Assembly: GCA_039023545.1 (NCBI GenBank)
Contig: JBCHKQ010000002.1
Coordinates: 602,259 to 666,258 of the forward strand
DNA length: 64,000 nucleotides
Origin: Spirochaetia bacterium 38H-sp
Lineage (GTDB): Bacteria; Spirochaetota; Spirochaetia; Winmispirales; Winmispiraceae
Reading direction: 5' to 3'
Below the pieces are notes generated by a model. The model did no database searches and was not told the origin of the DNA. It worked only from the letters and a program-made list of their open reading frames with translations. Below, piece after piece: positions 37,687 to 46,691 of the stretch. The translations under genes and the position numbers were made by a program. The stretch's first letter is position 1. Each line of letters begins with the position of its first letter.

Positions 37687-37715
37687 TTGACAGCAAGCCA
37701 ATACTGCCTTATAGT
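37687..37715 (+). promoter_or_regulatory. Sigma-70 promoter of cellobiose phosphorylase gene
   Basis: TTGACA (37687-37692, perfect) and TATAGT (37710-37715) are 17 bases apart. The leader is about 36 bases and contains the AGAGG ribosome site. I see no clear operator. Confidence 0.65.
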
Positions 37716-37757
37716 TTGTTGACTTTAAAAAATAACTATAAGATAAGAGAGGTTTTT

Positions 37758-40217
37758 ATGAAATTCGGTTACTTTGACGACAAGAGGAGGGAGTATGTTA
37801 TTACAACTCCCCAGACTCCTTACCCATGGATTAATTATTCCGGACAGGAGGGCTTCTTTTCCCTTATTTCCAATTTTGGAGGTGGATATTCTTTTTATAA
37901 AGATGCCAGGTTTAGGCGTATTGTGCGGTATAGATACAACAATGTACCTACGGACGAGGGCGGAAGATTTTTCTATGTCTATGACAACGGCAATATATGG
38001 TCACCTACATGGAAGCCGGTAAAAACAGAGTTGGACAGCTATTCCTGCCGACATGGTATGGGCTATTCCATAATAAGAGGTGAGAAAGATGGTGTTGCCG
38101 CTCAAATCAGGTTTTTTGTGCCTCTTGGGATAAATGCAGAGGTCCAACATGTTACTCTGGAGAATACTTCCGATAGTAAAAAGAGTTTTAAGTTCTATGC
38201 TGGTCTTGAATGGTGCCTTTGGAATGCTCTGGATGACATGACCAATTTTCAGCGCAATTTTTCCACAGGAGAAGTGGAGATAAACGATAACTGCATCTAC
38301 CATAAAACAGAATACAGGGAAAGACGCAATCATTATGCTTTTTATTCTACCAACGTGGCACACAGCGGTTTTGACTCTGATAGAGAGAGTTTCTTTGGCC
38401 TTTACAATGGCTTTGAGATGCCTCAGGCTGTTGCAGAGGGAACAAGCCGCAACTCCGTTGCAGATGGCTGGTCACCTATTGCAGTGCACCGCTTTGATGT
38501 AGAACTTTCTCCCGGAGAAAAAAAGGACATAGTTCTTCTGCTTGGATATGTGGAGATAGAAGAGGATAAAAAATGGGAAAGCCCAGGTATTATCAACAAG
38601 AAGCCTGCTCTTGAAATTCAAAAAGCCTTTGACAGTGTTGATAAGGTAGAAAAGGCTTTCTCCTCTCTCAAAGAGAGATGGGACGACCTTCTTGGCCGCT
38701 ATACCATAGAACACCCAGAGCCAGAGCTTTCCAGAATGGTAAATATCTGGAACCAGTATCAATGTATAGTGACATACCACATGTCAAGAAGTGCCTCTTA
38801 TTTTGAGTCGGGTATTGGCCGCGGCATCGGATTTCGTGACACCAACCAGGATATACTTGGCTCTATGCACCAGACACCAGAGCTTGCAAAACAGAGAATA
38901 CTGGATGTGGCTGCAACCCAGTTTGAGGATGGCGGAGCATATCACCAGTATCAGCCTCTTACCAAGAGGGGTAATAATGATATAGGCGGCGACTTCAACG
39001 ATGACCCCTTATGGCTGATTCTTTCCACAGCCTCATACATCAAGGAAACAGGGGACTATAGTATTCTTGATGAGATGGTACCCTTTGACCATGACCCGGC
39101 AAAAGCAAAACCACTTTTCGAACATCTTAACCGCTCATTCTACCACGTGGTAAACAATCTTGGTCCTCACGGACTTCCTCTTATTGGCAGAGCGGACTGG
39201 AACGACTGTCTCAATCTCAACTGTTTCTCCAAAAATCCTGACGAATCTTTCCAGACTGCGGACAATCAGACAGGCAGAACCGCAGAAAGCGTATTTATAG
39301 CAGGACTCTTTGTATACGCCGGAAAAGAATATGTGGAGCTCTGCAGAAGACGCGGACTTGACAAAGAAGCAAAAGAGGCAGAAGAGCATATAAAGAAGAT
39401 GGAAGAAGCTGTAATCAAGTACGGTTGGGACGGAGAATGGTATCTGAGAGCATATGACTACTACGGAAACAAGGTGGGAAGCAACGAGTGCCAGGAAGGA
39501 AAGATATTTATAGAGCCTCAGGGTTTCTGCGGGATGGCAGAGATAGGAAAAAAGCTAGGCTATCCTCTCAAAGCCTTAGAATCCGTAAAAAAACACTTGG
39601 ACACCAAGTATGGCATAGTTCTCCAGCAGCCATACTACAGCAAATACTATCTTGAGCTCGGAGAAATATCCAGCTATCCACCAGGATACAAAGAAAACGC
39701 AGGTATTTTCTGTCACAACAACCCCTGGGTGATGATAGCAGAAACCCGCGCGGGACGCGGCAACCAGGCATGGGAGTACTACAAAAAAATAGCACCCGCC
39801 TATCTTGAGGAAATAAGCGAGATACACAGAACAGAACCCTATGTATACTCGCAGATGATAGCAGGAAAAGACGCAAAAAGACACGGAGAAGCAAAAAACT
39901 CATGGCTTACAGGGACCGCAGCATGGAACTTTGTAGCAATCAGCCAGTGGATACTGGGAATAAGACCTGATTACGATGGACTTATGATAGACCCCTGCAT
40001 ACCATCAAGCTGGAACGGATACAAAATCACAAGAAAATACAGAGGATGCCAGTATAACATCACAGTGGAAAACCCAAGCAAAAAAGAAAAAGGCATTGCA
40101 AAACTATACATCAACGGAAAAGAAGCGGACATAGAAAAATACAAAAAAGAAACAGGAGTTCTCATCCCAGCTGCGGAAGCCGGAAAAACAATAGAAATAA
40201 AAGTAGTACTGGGCTAG
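37758..40217 (+). CDS. Cellobiose phosphorylase (GH94)
   Basis: 819-aa cytoplasmic enzyme splitting cellobiose with phosphate into glucose 1-phosphate and glucose, saving one ATP. It closely follows clostridial cellobiose phosphorylase through its length (for example [18 protein letters not shown] near 22-39, [14 protein letters not shown], and the catalytic-Asp segment RADWNDCLN). The chitobiose phosphorylases of the same family differ in these regions, so cellobiose is the likely substrate despite the chitinase elsewhere in the window. ATG 37758 follows AGAGG; the frame has a 14-codon upstream extension without a site. Own promoter at 37687 and terminator at 40231. No transporter is adjacent. 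Confidence 0.93.
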   Translation: MKFGYFDDKRREYVITTPQTPYPWINYSGQEGFFSLISNFGGGYSFYKDARFRRIVRYRYNNVPTDEGGRFFYVYDNGNIWSPTWKPVKTELDSYSCRHGMGYSIIRGEKDGVAAQIRFFVPLGINAEVQHVTLENTSDSKKSFKFYAGLEWCLWNALDDMTNFQRNFSTGEVEINDNCIYHKTEYRERRNHYAFYSTNVAHSGFDSDRESFFGLYNGFEMPQAVAEGTSRNSVADGWSPIAVHRFDVELSPGEKKDIVLLLGYVEIEEDKKWESPGIINKKPALEIQKAFDSVDKVEKAFSSLKERWDDLLGRYTIEHPEPELSRMVNIWNQYQCIVTYHMSRSASYFESGIGRGIGFRDTNQDILGSMHQTPELAKQRILDVAATQFEDGGAYHQYQPLTKRGNNDIGGDFNDDPLWLILSTASYIKETGDYSILDEMVPFDHDPAKAKPLFEHLNRSFYHVVNNLGPHGLPLIGRADWNDCLNLNCFSKNPDESFQTADNQTGRTAESVFIAGLFVYAGKEYVELCRRRGLDKEAKEAEEHIKKMEEAVIKYGWDGEWYLRAYDYYGNKVGSNECQEGKIFIEPQGFCGMAEIGKKLGYPLKALESVKKHLDTKYGIVLQQPYYSKYYLELGEISSYPPGYKENAGIFCHNNPWVMIAETRAGRGNQAWEYYKKIAPAYLEEISEIHRTEPYVYSQMIAGKDAKRHGEAKNSWLTGTAAWNFVAISQWILGIRPDYDGLMIDPCIPSSWNGYKITRKYRGCQYNITVENPSKKEKGIAKLYINGKEADIEKYKKETGVLIPAAEAGKTIEIKVVLG

Positions 40218-40230
40218 ATAATAACTTATA

Positions 40231-40264
40231 CCGAACGCGCCGCCGAGCAGGCGGCGCTTTTTTA
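40231..40264 (+). terminator. Rho-independent terminator of cellobiose phosphorylase; hairpin family copy 12
   Basis: ACCGAAC is followed by a perfect 8-bp GC stem (40238-40245 with 40251-40258), a 5-base loop and six T residues. It is a textbook intrinsic terminator that uses one conserved end of the dispersed hairpin family but lacks the TGCC-NNA-GGC end. Confidence 0.85.
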
Positions 40265-40288
40265 TATACCCTACTGCCAGATACAAAA

Positions 40289-41467
40289 CTATTCTTTATC
40301 CGCAGCAGAAACATAAGCAAGAACAGAGTAGAACACCTTTTCCACAGCAGCAGGCTCAATACTGCCCGGCAAATCGTAACGCGTATGATAAACAAGATTT
40401 CTTCTAAAAAGCTTGTTCTCTATACCTATGATACTCACAGCAGGGACATTGCAGCGGGCAAAAGAAGCAGCATCCGTACCTCCGCCACCAAAGGTCATCC
40501 TGCATATATCCAGAGAAAATCCATAAGAAGACGCGACATAAGCAAACTCTCGTGCAAGAGTTTCAGAAAGCTTAAGCGTACCATTGATATCGGAGACAAG
40601 AATATGTACATCCTTTTCTCTATATATACTGTCTATATTTATCACGCAACACCTATCATCAAACTCGGAAGCATGCCTTTTTACAAAAGAACGGGAACCA
40701 CGCAATCCAGACTCCTCCGCATCAAAACTTACAAAAACAACCCTCGTATTTGCCGGCGGATTCTGTTTTAGATAAGCAGCAAGCTCCAGAAGAATAGCAC
40801 ATGCAACAAGATTATCCCCTGCCCCAGGAACCGCTCGACGGAAGACAAAAGTAGCCTTCTGAAATAGAAAAGGAACACCGGCTATAAAGAAAAGCAATAC
40901 ATAGTACGGACTCCTATCTGTCCCTACAATAAGAAAAAACACAGAAAGAAAAAATCCTGCTACCGTAAAAATCTCAGTGCCAAGAACCTTTACAGGATAC
41001 AACAGCTGTGTACGAAGTAGATACGGTAGCTCCCGCGCAGCATCGTGATGAGCAGTAACATAGACAATACGTTTCACAGGCCCGGAAGGCTCAAGCTCAG
41101 CTGAGACATTTACACAACGCCGCACAGGAAAAAGAAAATCCAAAGCAGGCAAAAAAAGAACAAATTCCAGGATATTGGACAATGCGGCAAGCAAAAAACA
41201 CAGGAGAGACATAAAATAAGCGGAATATGCAAAAAAGGCTATCCCGGCAACATATAGAAAGAAAACTACAATAAGATAGCCCATAAAGCCCTCCGGCCTG
41301 CATACAAAGCTTTCTCTTCTTGTCTTAAGCCCAAGCTTTCTAAACCTTTCTGCAATATCCTGAGAAATCTCGATACAAGAAGAATTACCCGCAAGCCTAT
41401 CTACAAATCTATTAACCCAATCATTCAGAAGATAAAAAATACTTTTGACATTCATCTTCTGTTTCAT
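40289..41467 (-). CDS. Membrane-anchored M28-family zinc peptidase
   Basis: 392-aa metallopeptidase, probably an aminopeptidase. Two clusters of hydrophobic helices (about 60-115 and 165-205) interrupt or precede the catalytic parts. Zinc ligands typical of M28 are visible: the HHD segment (about 139-141), GAGDN (about 215-219), DAEESG (about 251-256, catalytic Glu) and a C-terminal HTRYD (about 358-362). The insertion of membrane helices after the first ligand is unusual for the family. No ribosome site is seen at ATG 41467; an in-frame ATG at codon 5 is the alternative. Convergent with cellobiose phosphorylase. Confidence 0.82.
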   Translation of the reverse strand: MKQKMNVKSIFYLLNDWVNRFVDRLAGNSSCIEISQDIAERFRKLGLKTRRESFVCRPEGFMGYLIVVFFLYVAGIAFFAYSAYFMSLLCFLLAALSNILEFVLFLPALDFLFPVRRCVNVSAELEPSGPVKRIVYVTAHHDAARELPYLLRTQLLYPVKVLGTEIFTVAGFFLSVFFLIVGTDRSPYYVLLFFIAGVPFLFQKATFVFRRAVPGAGDNLVACAILLELAAYLKQNPPANTRVVFVSFDAEESGLRGSRSFVKRHASEFDDRCCVINIDSIYREKDVHILVSDINGTLKLSETLAREFAYVASSYGFSLDICRMTFGGGGTDAASFARCNVPAVSIIGIENKLFRRNLVYHTRYDLPGSIEPAAVEKVFYSVLAYVSAADKE

Positions 41468-41568
41468 AGAAATATTATTATAAAAAGATTTATCTAAGAC
41501 AATATTTCTTTGCTATTATCTGATATAATAAGTATGTTTAGTTATATAAATATTATGGAGGAATAAGT

Positions 41569-42573
41569 ATGGATTTTAAACCTGTAAAATGGGGTGTCCT
41601 TGGAGTATCCGGACACTATAGGCTTAGGATAAATAATCCGATGACCGATCTGGAAGAAGAAGGAATTGTTGAGAAAACAGCAATAGCATCCAGAGATATA
41701 AAAAGAGCAAAAGAAGCTGCAGAAGAAATGGGATTTAAAAAGGCCTACGGTTCTTATAGCGAGCTTCTGGAGGATAAAGATATAGAAGCCGTATATATCC
41801 CCCTTCCCAATCATATGCATAAAGAATATGTAAAAATGGCAGCAGATAATGGAAAACACATTTTATGTGAAAAACCCCTTACAATGGACCTTCAGGATAC
41901 AATAGAGCTTGTCGAATACACAAAGAAAAAAGGGGTTATCCTTATGGAAGCCTTTATGTACAGACTGCATCCGCAGTGGGAGTATGCAAAAAGACTGATA
42001 AAAGCAGGAGAAATAGGAAAAATAAGCAGTATCCATGTTGCTTTTTTCTACAACAATCCGGATCCTTCCAATATAAGAAATAAGAAGGAGACAGGTGGTG
42101 GAGCTATCCCAGATATAGGATGTTATGCTGTATCCTGTGCAAGATTTTTAGCAGGAACAGAGCCCAAGAGGGTTATATCTCTTGTAAACTATGATAAGGA
42201 TTCTCTGGTAGACACACTGTCTTCCGGAATATTGGATTTTGGAGAAATGCGTTCTGTTTTTACTGTAGGAACAAGAACTTTTAACAAGCAGCAAGTACAG
42301 GTATATGGCAGCTCCGGCTACTTGGAGATAGATGTGCCTTTCAACACATATCCGGATGTACCGGGGAAGATTAGAATAACAACTTCCGTAGGCACAAGGA
42401 CTGTAGAGACACAGGAGATAGATCAGTATGGTATAGAGTTTTCTGAGTTTTCTTTTGCAATAAGAGAAAATACTGCTCCTCCTATCCTGCCTGAAGATGC
42501 TGTTGCCAATCAGAAGGTCCTGGATGCATTATTTTTGTCCTCAGAAAAGAACAGTTGGATTACGCTTGACTGA
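41569..42573 (+). CDS. Gfo/Idh/MocA family NAD(P)-dependent oxidoreductase
   Basis: 334-aa sugar or polyol dehydrogenase. It has an N-terminal Rossmann domain (about 5-120, starting KWGVLGVSG), the conserved ILCEKPL segment carrying the family's catalytic Lys (about 99-105) and the C-terminal alpha/beta domain with GGGAIPDIGCYAV (about 176-188). The substrate cannot be read from the sequence. GGAGG is 8 bases upstream of ATG 41569. A TATAAT at 41524-41529 may be its -10 box. Hairpin copy 13 follows. Confidence 0.88.
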   Translation: MDFKPVKWGVLGVSGHYRLRINNPMTDLEEEGIVEKTAIASRDIKRAKEAAEEMGFKKAYGSYSELLEDKDIEAVYIPLPNHMHKEYVKMAADNGKHILCEKPLTMDLQDTIELVEYTKKKGVILMEAFMYRLHPQWEYAKRLIKAGEIGKISSIHVAFFYNNPDPSNIRNKKETGGGAIPDIGCYAVSCARFLAGTEPKRVISLVNYDKDSLVDTLSSGILDFGEMRSVFTVGTRTFNKQQVQVYGSSGYLEIDVPFNTYPDVPGKIRITTSVGTRTVETQEIDQYGIEFSEFSFAIRENTAPPILPEDAVANQKVLDALFLSSEKNSWITLD

Positions 42574-42592
42574 TTTTTTATATTACAACAAA

Positions 42593-42619
42593 GGCGCCCG
42601 TATAGGGCGCCGTTCGGTA
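42593..42619 (+). repeat. Dispersed hairpin repeat, copy 13 (short, half-ended form)
   Basis: Perfect 7-bp stem GGCGCCC/GGGCGCC (42593-42599 with 42605-42611) with a 5-base loop and the CGTTCGGTA end; the TGCC-NNA-GGC end is missing. Between convergent genes. Confidence 0.72.
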
Positions 42620-42633
42620 TAAGGTGTTATTTT

Positions 42634-45285
42634 TTATTCTTCAAGCAGTTTTTTATAGGCTTTTAGCTTTTCTATCTGCTCCGCAAGCTCTCTGTGTTTT
42701 TTCCTTTCTTCTTCTATTATTTCTGGGAGAGCTTTTGTAAGGAATCCTTGGTTGGATAGTTTTTTGTCCACTTTCTCATAGATTTTTTCTGTCTTTTCTA
42801 TTCTCTGGTTGAGTCTTTCTATCTCACGGGGAACATCAATTACGTCCCTTATGTAGGCAAAGCCCTCAAAGCCTTTCCCTACTATTGCCACGGAGCCGGT
42901 TTTGTCCGGTTCTTCTGACTGGATAGAAAGCTCACTAAGTCCAGCCAGGCTGGATATAAGTCCAGCATGAGCGCTAAAGTAATCAAGTACTCTTTTGTCT
43001 TCTGTTTTTACGATTGTGGAAAACTTTACCGACGGTGGAATAGTAAACTCGCTTCTAAGTGTGCGCAGCGCTTTTACCAGTTCTTGCAGTTTCTCATAGT
43101 CTTGTGCTTCTTCTACATACTGCCAGTCTTCTCTAGTCTCCGGAAAGGCTGCTGTTATGAGCTGGCCATTTGTATCAGGCAATTTTTGATAAAGTTCTTC
43201 TGTGATAAATGGTAAAAAAGGATGCAGGATTTTTAATGCCTGTTCTAAGATAAAGATGAGCATGGAAACTATTCTGTCTTTTTCTTTTTCATCATCAGAA
43301 TTGAGGGATGTCTTGCTGGACTCTATATACCAATCGCAAAAATCATTCCAGAAGAATTCGTATCCTGCCTGTGCAGCATCGTTAAAGCGATATTTTTCCA
43401 GAGAGGCTCTTACTCTTTGTATTGCATTGTTGAGTCTGTAGAGTATCCATTTATCTATATCTGTCTTTTCTATACTGTCAAAGGGGATGAGGGTTCTTCC
43501 CTCAAGGTTCATAAGCAAAAATCTTGAGGCATTCCATATTTTGTTGGCAAAATGGGCTCCCATCTGGAAGCTTTCTTTGTCTATAAGTACATCTTGTCCT
43601 TGAGCTGCAAGAAAGGCAAGTGTAAACCTCAAGGCATCCGCACCGTATTCACTTACTATCTCAAGAGGGTCTATACCGTTTCCAAGAGACTTGGACATCT
43701 TTCTGCCTTTCTTGTCTCTTATAAGACCTGTTATGTATATGTCCCTAAATGGTACTTCTCCAGTAAACTCAAGGCTGGCCATTATCATCCTTGCAACCCA
43801 GAAGAATATTATGTCATAGGCTGTTACAAGGGCGGTTGTTGGGAAAAAGCGTTTTAAGTCTTCTGTCTCGTCAGGCCAGCCTAGTGTGGAAAATGGCCAC
43901 AACCACGAGGAGAACCATGTGTCCAGAACGTCGTTTTCCTGCTCTATATTTGTCCCAAAACATTTGTTACATTTATCCGGGTCTTCTCTCAGAACCATCA
44001 TGTTGCCACAGTCTTTGCAATACCATACAGGTATTCTGTGTCCCCACCAGAGCTGTCTGCTTATACACCAGTCTCGAATATTTTTAAGCCAATGGGTATA
44101 GGTATTTTCCCATTTTTTGGGAAAGAACTTTATTTTCCCTTCTTCCCATGCCTTGAGAGCTTTTTCTGCCATCCCTTTCATAGAGACAAACCACTGCTCA
44201 GATAAATATGGCTCTATGGGAAGGTGAGTTCTATAACAATGCCCTACCTGATGTATATGCGGCTCTTCTTTTACAAATAGCCCCTGAGCTTCCAAATCTT
44301 TTATTATCTTTTTTCTTGCCTCTTCTCTGGTAAGACCTACATAATCGGCAGGAGCATTCTCATTTAGAGTCGCATCCGGATTAAATATATTGATAAACTC
44401 AAGGTTATGTCTCTTGCCTATCTCATAGTCGTTAAAGTCGTGAGCCGGGGTGATCTTTACAACGCCGCTTCCAAACTCAGGATCAACATAAGTATCTGCT
44501 ATAACTTTTACTTTTCTGTTTACTATTGGAACTATTACTTCTTTTCCTATCAAATTTTTATATCTTTCGTCATTGGGATTTACAGCAACAGCAGTATCAC
44601 CTAGGAGTGTTTCCGGCCTTGTTGTGGCTATCTCAACTTTTTTATCACTGCCAACAACAGGGTAAAGAAGATGATACATCTTACCTTTTACTTCTTTGTA
44701 TTCTACTTCATCATCGGCAAGCGCTGTTTTTAGGCCCGGAGACCAGTTTACAAGATAGCTTCCTTTATATATCAGGCCTTTCTCATAGAGACTGACAAAG
44801 ACCTCTCTTACAGCACGGGACAGTCCCTCATCAAGTGTAAATCGCTCCCTTGACCAATCACAGGATGATCCTATTTTCTTAAGCTGGTTGAGTATCGTAG
44901 ACTTATGATCAAGAGCTACTTTCCATGTTTCTTCCAGAAACTTTTCTCTTCCAAGAGAGCGCGGATCAACTCCCTTTTCCCACAATCTTCTTTCTACAAC
45001 ACTCTGGGTTGCTATACCAGCATGGTCCGTTCCGGGAAGCCATAGGGTGGGTCTTCCAGTCATTCTATAATATCTTATCAGTATGTCCTGCAGAGAGTTA
45101 TTGAGGCCATGCCCCATATGGAGAATTCCAGTAACATTGGGAGGAGGGATAACTATAACAAAGGGCTCTTTATCGTTATCATCAACAGGTTTAAAAGAGT
45201 CCGTCTCAATCCATTGTTTATAAATTCTATCTTCAAAATCCTGCGGGTTATAAACCTTATCGAGTATAACTGCTTTTTGTTTCAT
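42634..45285 (-). CDS. valS: Valyl-tRNA synthetase
   Basis: 883-aa class I synthetase charging tRNA-Val. The HIGH motif appears as HMGHG within PPPNVTGILHMGHG (about 47-60), KMSKS as RKMSKSLGNG (about 522), with the editing domain between and a C-terminal coiled-coil arm (about 815-883) typical of ValRS. ATG 45285 follows GGAG by 6 bases, with an in-frame TTG just before it. No T-box leader is visible upstream. It is the last gene of a minus-strand run that begins at cysS. Confidence 0.97.
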   Translation of the reverse strand: MKQKAVILDKVYNPQDFEDRIYKQWIETDSFKPVDDNDKEPFVIVIPPPNVTGILHMGHGLNNSLQDILIRYYRMTGRPTLWLPGTDHAGIATQSVVERRLWEKGVDPRSLGREKFLEETWKVALDHKSTILNQLKKIGSSCDWSRERFTLDEGLSRAVREVFVSLYEKGLIYKGSYLVNWSPGLKTALADDEVEYKEVKGKMYHLLYPVVGSDKKVEIATTRPETLLGDTAVAVNPNDERYKNLIGKEVIVPIVNRKVKVIADTYVDPEFGSGVVKITPAHDFNDYEIGKRHNLEFINIFNPDATLNENAPADYVGLTREEARKKIIKDLEAQGLFVKEEPHIHQVGHCYRTHLPIEPYLSEQWFVSMKGMAEKALKAWEEGKIKFFPKKWENTYTHWLKNIRDWCISRQLWWGHRIPVWYCKDCGNMMVLREDPDKCNKCFGTNIEQENDVLDTWFSSWLWPFSTLGWPDETEDLKRFFPTTALVTAYDIIFFWVARMIMASLEFTGEVPFRDIYITGLIRDKKGRKMSKSLGNGIDPLEIVSEYGADALRFTLAFLAAQGQDVLIDKESFQMGAHFANKIWNASRFLLMNLEGRTLIPFDSIEKTDIDKWILYRLNNAIQRVRASLEKYRFNDAAQAGYEFFWNDFCDWYIESSKTSLNSDDEKEKDRIVSMLIFILEQALKILHPFLPFITEELYQKLPDTNGQLITAAFPETREDWQYVEEAQDYEKLQELVKALRTLRSEFTIPPSVKFSTIVKTEDKRVLDYFSAHAGLISSLAGLSELSIQSEEPDKTGSVAIVGKGFEGFAYIRDVIDVPREIERLNQRIEKTEKIYEKVDKKLSNQGFLTKALPEIIEEERKKHRELAEQIEKLKAYKKLLEE

Positions 45286-45374
45286 CAATCACTCCTTGAG
45301 ATGGCATATTAACAAAATGTATTTTTTAGTACAAGAGAGATAAAGAATTACTATTGCAGCAAAGAAAATATACC

Positions 45375-46604
45375 CTAGACTATACGTTTATCCCGCCTGG
45401 AACGTTCTATTCTTTCCATTTTTCTAAAATACTTTGCCTGCTTTTCTATTTCTCCAACATCAGGTACATACAGTCTGTCATCCACAACTTTAACATGCTT
45501 TGCAGATAACAATTCCTGCATGGCGACCTTGCCTTTGTCAGCAGGGAGACCTACTAGATTGATAAGCTCCTTTGGGCCAAAAGGCATAGAGAAAGATGTT
45601 CCTTCTTTTAAGGGGACACCTTTATGTTCCAACTGGATAAGAAGCCCGTCATAAAGCTTGGCAACAGGGTTTGTAAGCAGAGTGTTGGCAAGCTGCTTGT
45701 ACAAAAACCATATTCTGTCAGCAAGCAGCGTCGTTAGCTTAGATATAAGCTGTGGCTGGCTTGTAACCATTCTTTCAAAGTTTTCTTTATTGATAACCAT
45801 CATCACACAATCTTCGTAAGATATAGCAGAAGCAGAACGCGGTTTATCCTCAAGAAGAGCCATCTCACCAAAAATATCACCTGCATTAAGCAAAGCTAAC
45901 AAAACCTCGTTGTTATCTACTATTTTTGTTATCTTAACCTGCCCTTTTTGTATTACAAAGAGTTCCTGTCCAGGCATATTCTCACAAAAAATCATCGTAT
46001 TTTTGGGATACATTCGAGAGAGGCCTTCTGTAGGCTCCAAGAAAACAGGCTTTGCATAAGGCTTAATCTTAGCCATACGCTGTTTTGCAAGTTCTATATT
46101 GTTGCCATTTTTACAATATTTGAGATATTGATAATACGCATAATAAGCTATGCTATACTGGTTTTGCTTGACGTAGTACTCTCCCACCCTAAAAAGGTGT
46201 TCCAGGTCAGTCTCCTCCGTGGAATTCTTGAGAGTAAGCCTTGAAAGCATTCTATCCAGATATCTCATCTGTCTAGAAAACTTTTCTATTATTTTTAGAG
46301 CTACAGGAGTATTTCTTTTTATGAGCAGTCCATAATTATCCCGATGTACCGCAATAAGAGAAACATCGGTTATTGCCTGCACCGTCTCAATATGACTATG
46401 ATGAGACATTGTAGATACAACACCGAAAAAATCACCCGGCTTAAGAATATTGCCACCTTCTTCTTCTACAACCTCAGTTTCTCTAGTAAGCCTAACATTA
46501 CCACTTCTTATTATATAAAAATAATCAGCGTCCTGTTTTCCTTCTACCGTGATATATGCATCTTTTCTAAAATTTACTACTGATAGCTGTAAAGGGTCAC
46601 CCAT
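45375..46604 (-). CDS. Double cyclic-nucleotide-binding regulator with winged-helix tail
   Basis: 409-aa Crp-like protein. First cNMP fold about 5-110 (GNILKPGDFFG), a TPR-like helical pair about 130-180, second cNMP fold about 190-310 (GDIFGEMALLEDKPRSASA, a full phosphate-binding cassette), then a winged-helix-like segment (about 330-390) and a very basic end (RRDKR). The second cassette is better preserved than the first. The homologue in T. pallidum is TP0089 as I recall, also near murB, cysS and rpoE. Ligand and targets are unknown. AGGAAG precedes ATG 46604. Confidence 0.8.
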   Translation of the reverse strand: MGDPLQLSVVNFRKDAYITVEGKQDADYFYIIRSGNVRLTRETEVVEEEGGNILKPGDFFGVVSTMSHHSHIETVQAITDVSLIAVHRDNYGLLIKRNTPVALKIIEKFSRQMRYLDRMLSRLTLKNSTEETDLEHLFRVGEYYVKQNQYSIAYYAYYQYLKYCKNGNNIELAKQRMAKIKPYAKPVFLEPTEGLSRMYPKNTMIFCENMPGQELFVIQKGQVKITKIVDNNEVLLALLNAGDIFGEMALLEDKPRSASAISYEDCVMMVINKENFERMVTSQPQLISKLTTLLADRIWFLYKQLANTLLTNPVAKLYDGLLIQLEHKGVPLKEGTSFSMPFGPKELINLVGLPADKGKVAMQELLSAKHVKVVDDRLYVPDVGEIEKQAKYFRKMERIERSRRDKRIV

Positions 46605-46691
46605 CTTACTTCCTGAAGAAAAGTCTTCTTTTTGTAGTATAAGAGCTTGTATCTTTGCTTGTCAATCAATTAGAAATAAATTAAGCCATTT

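Larger units (their letters stand above)
37441..37757. other. Divergent gap upstream of cellobiose phosphorylase
   Basis: The 317-base gap holds hairpin copy 11 (37509-37576) and the cbp promoter (37687-37715). I see no gene. The hairpin is unusual in being upstream of both flanking genes. Confidence 0.6.

Noticed and set aside
45286..45374. T-box riboswitch upstream of valS
   Set aside because: The gap is only 89 bases, too short for a T-box leader, and no T-box core sequence is visible. The gaps ahead of hisS and cysS are likewise too short.
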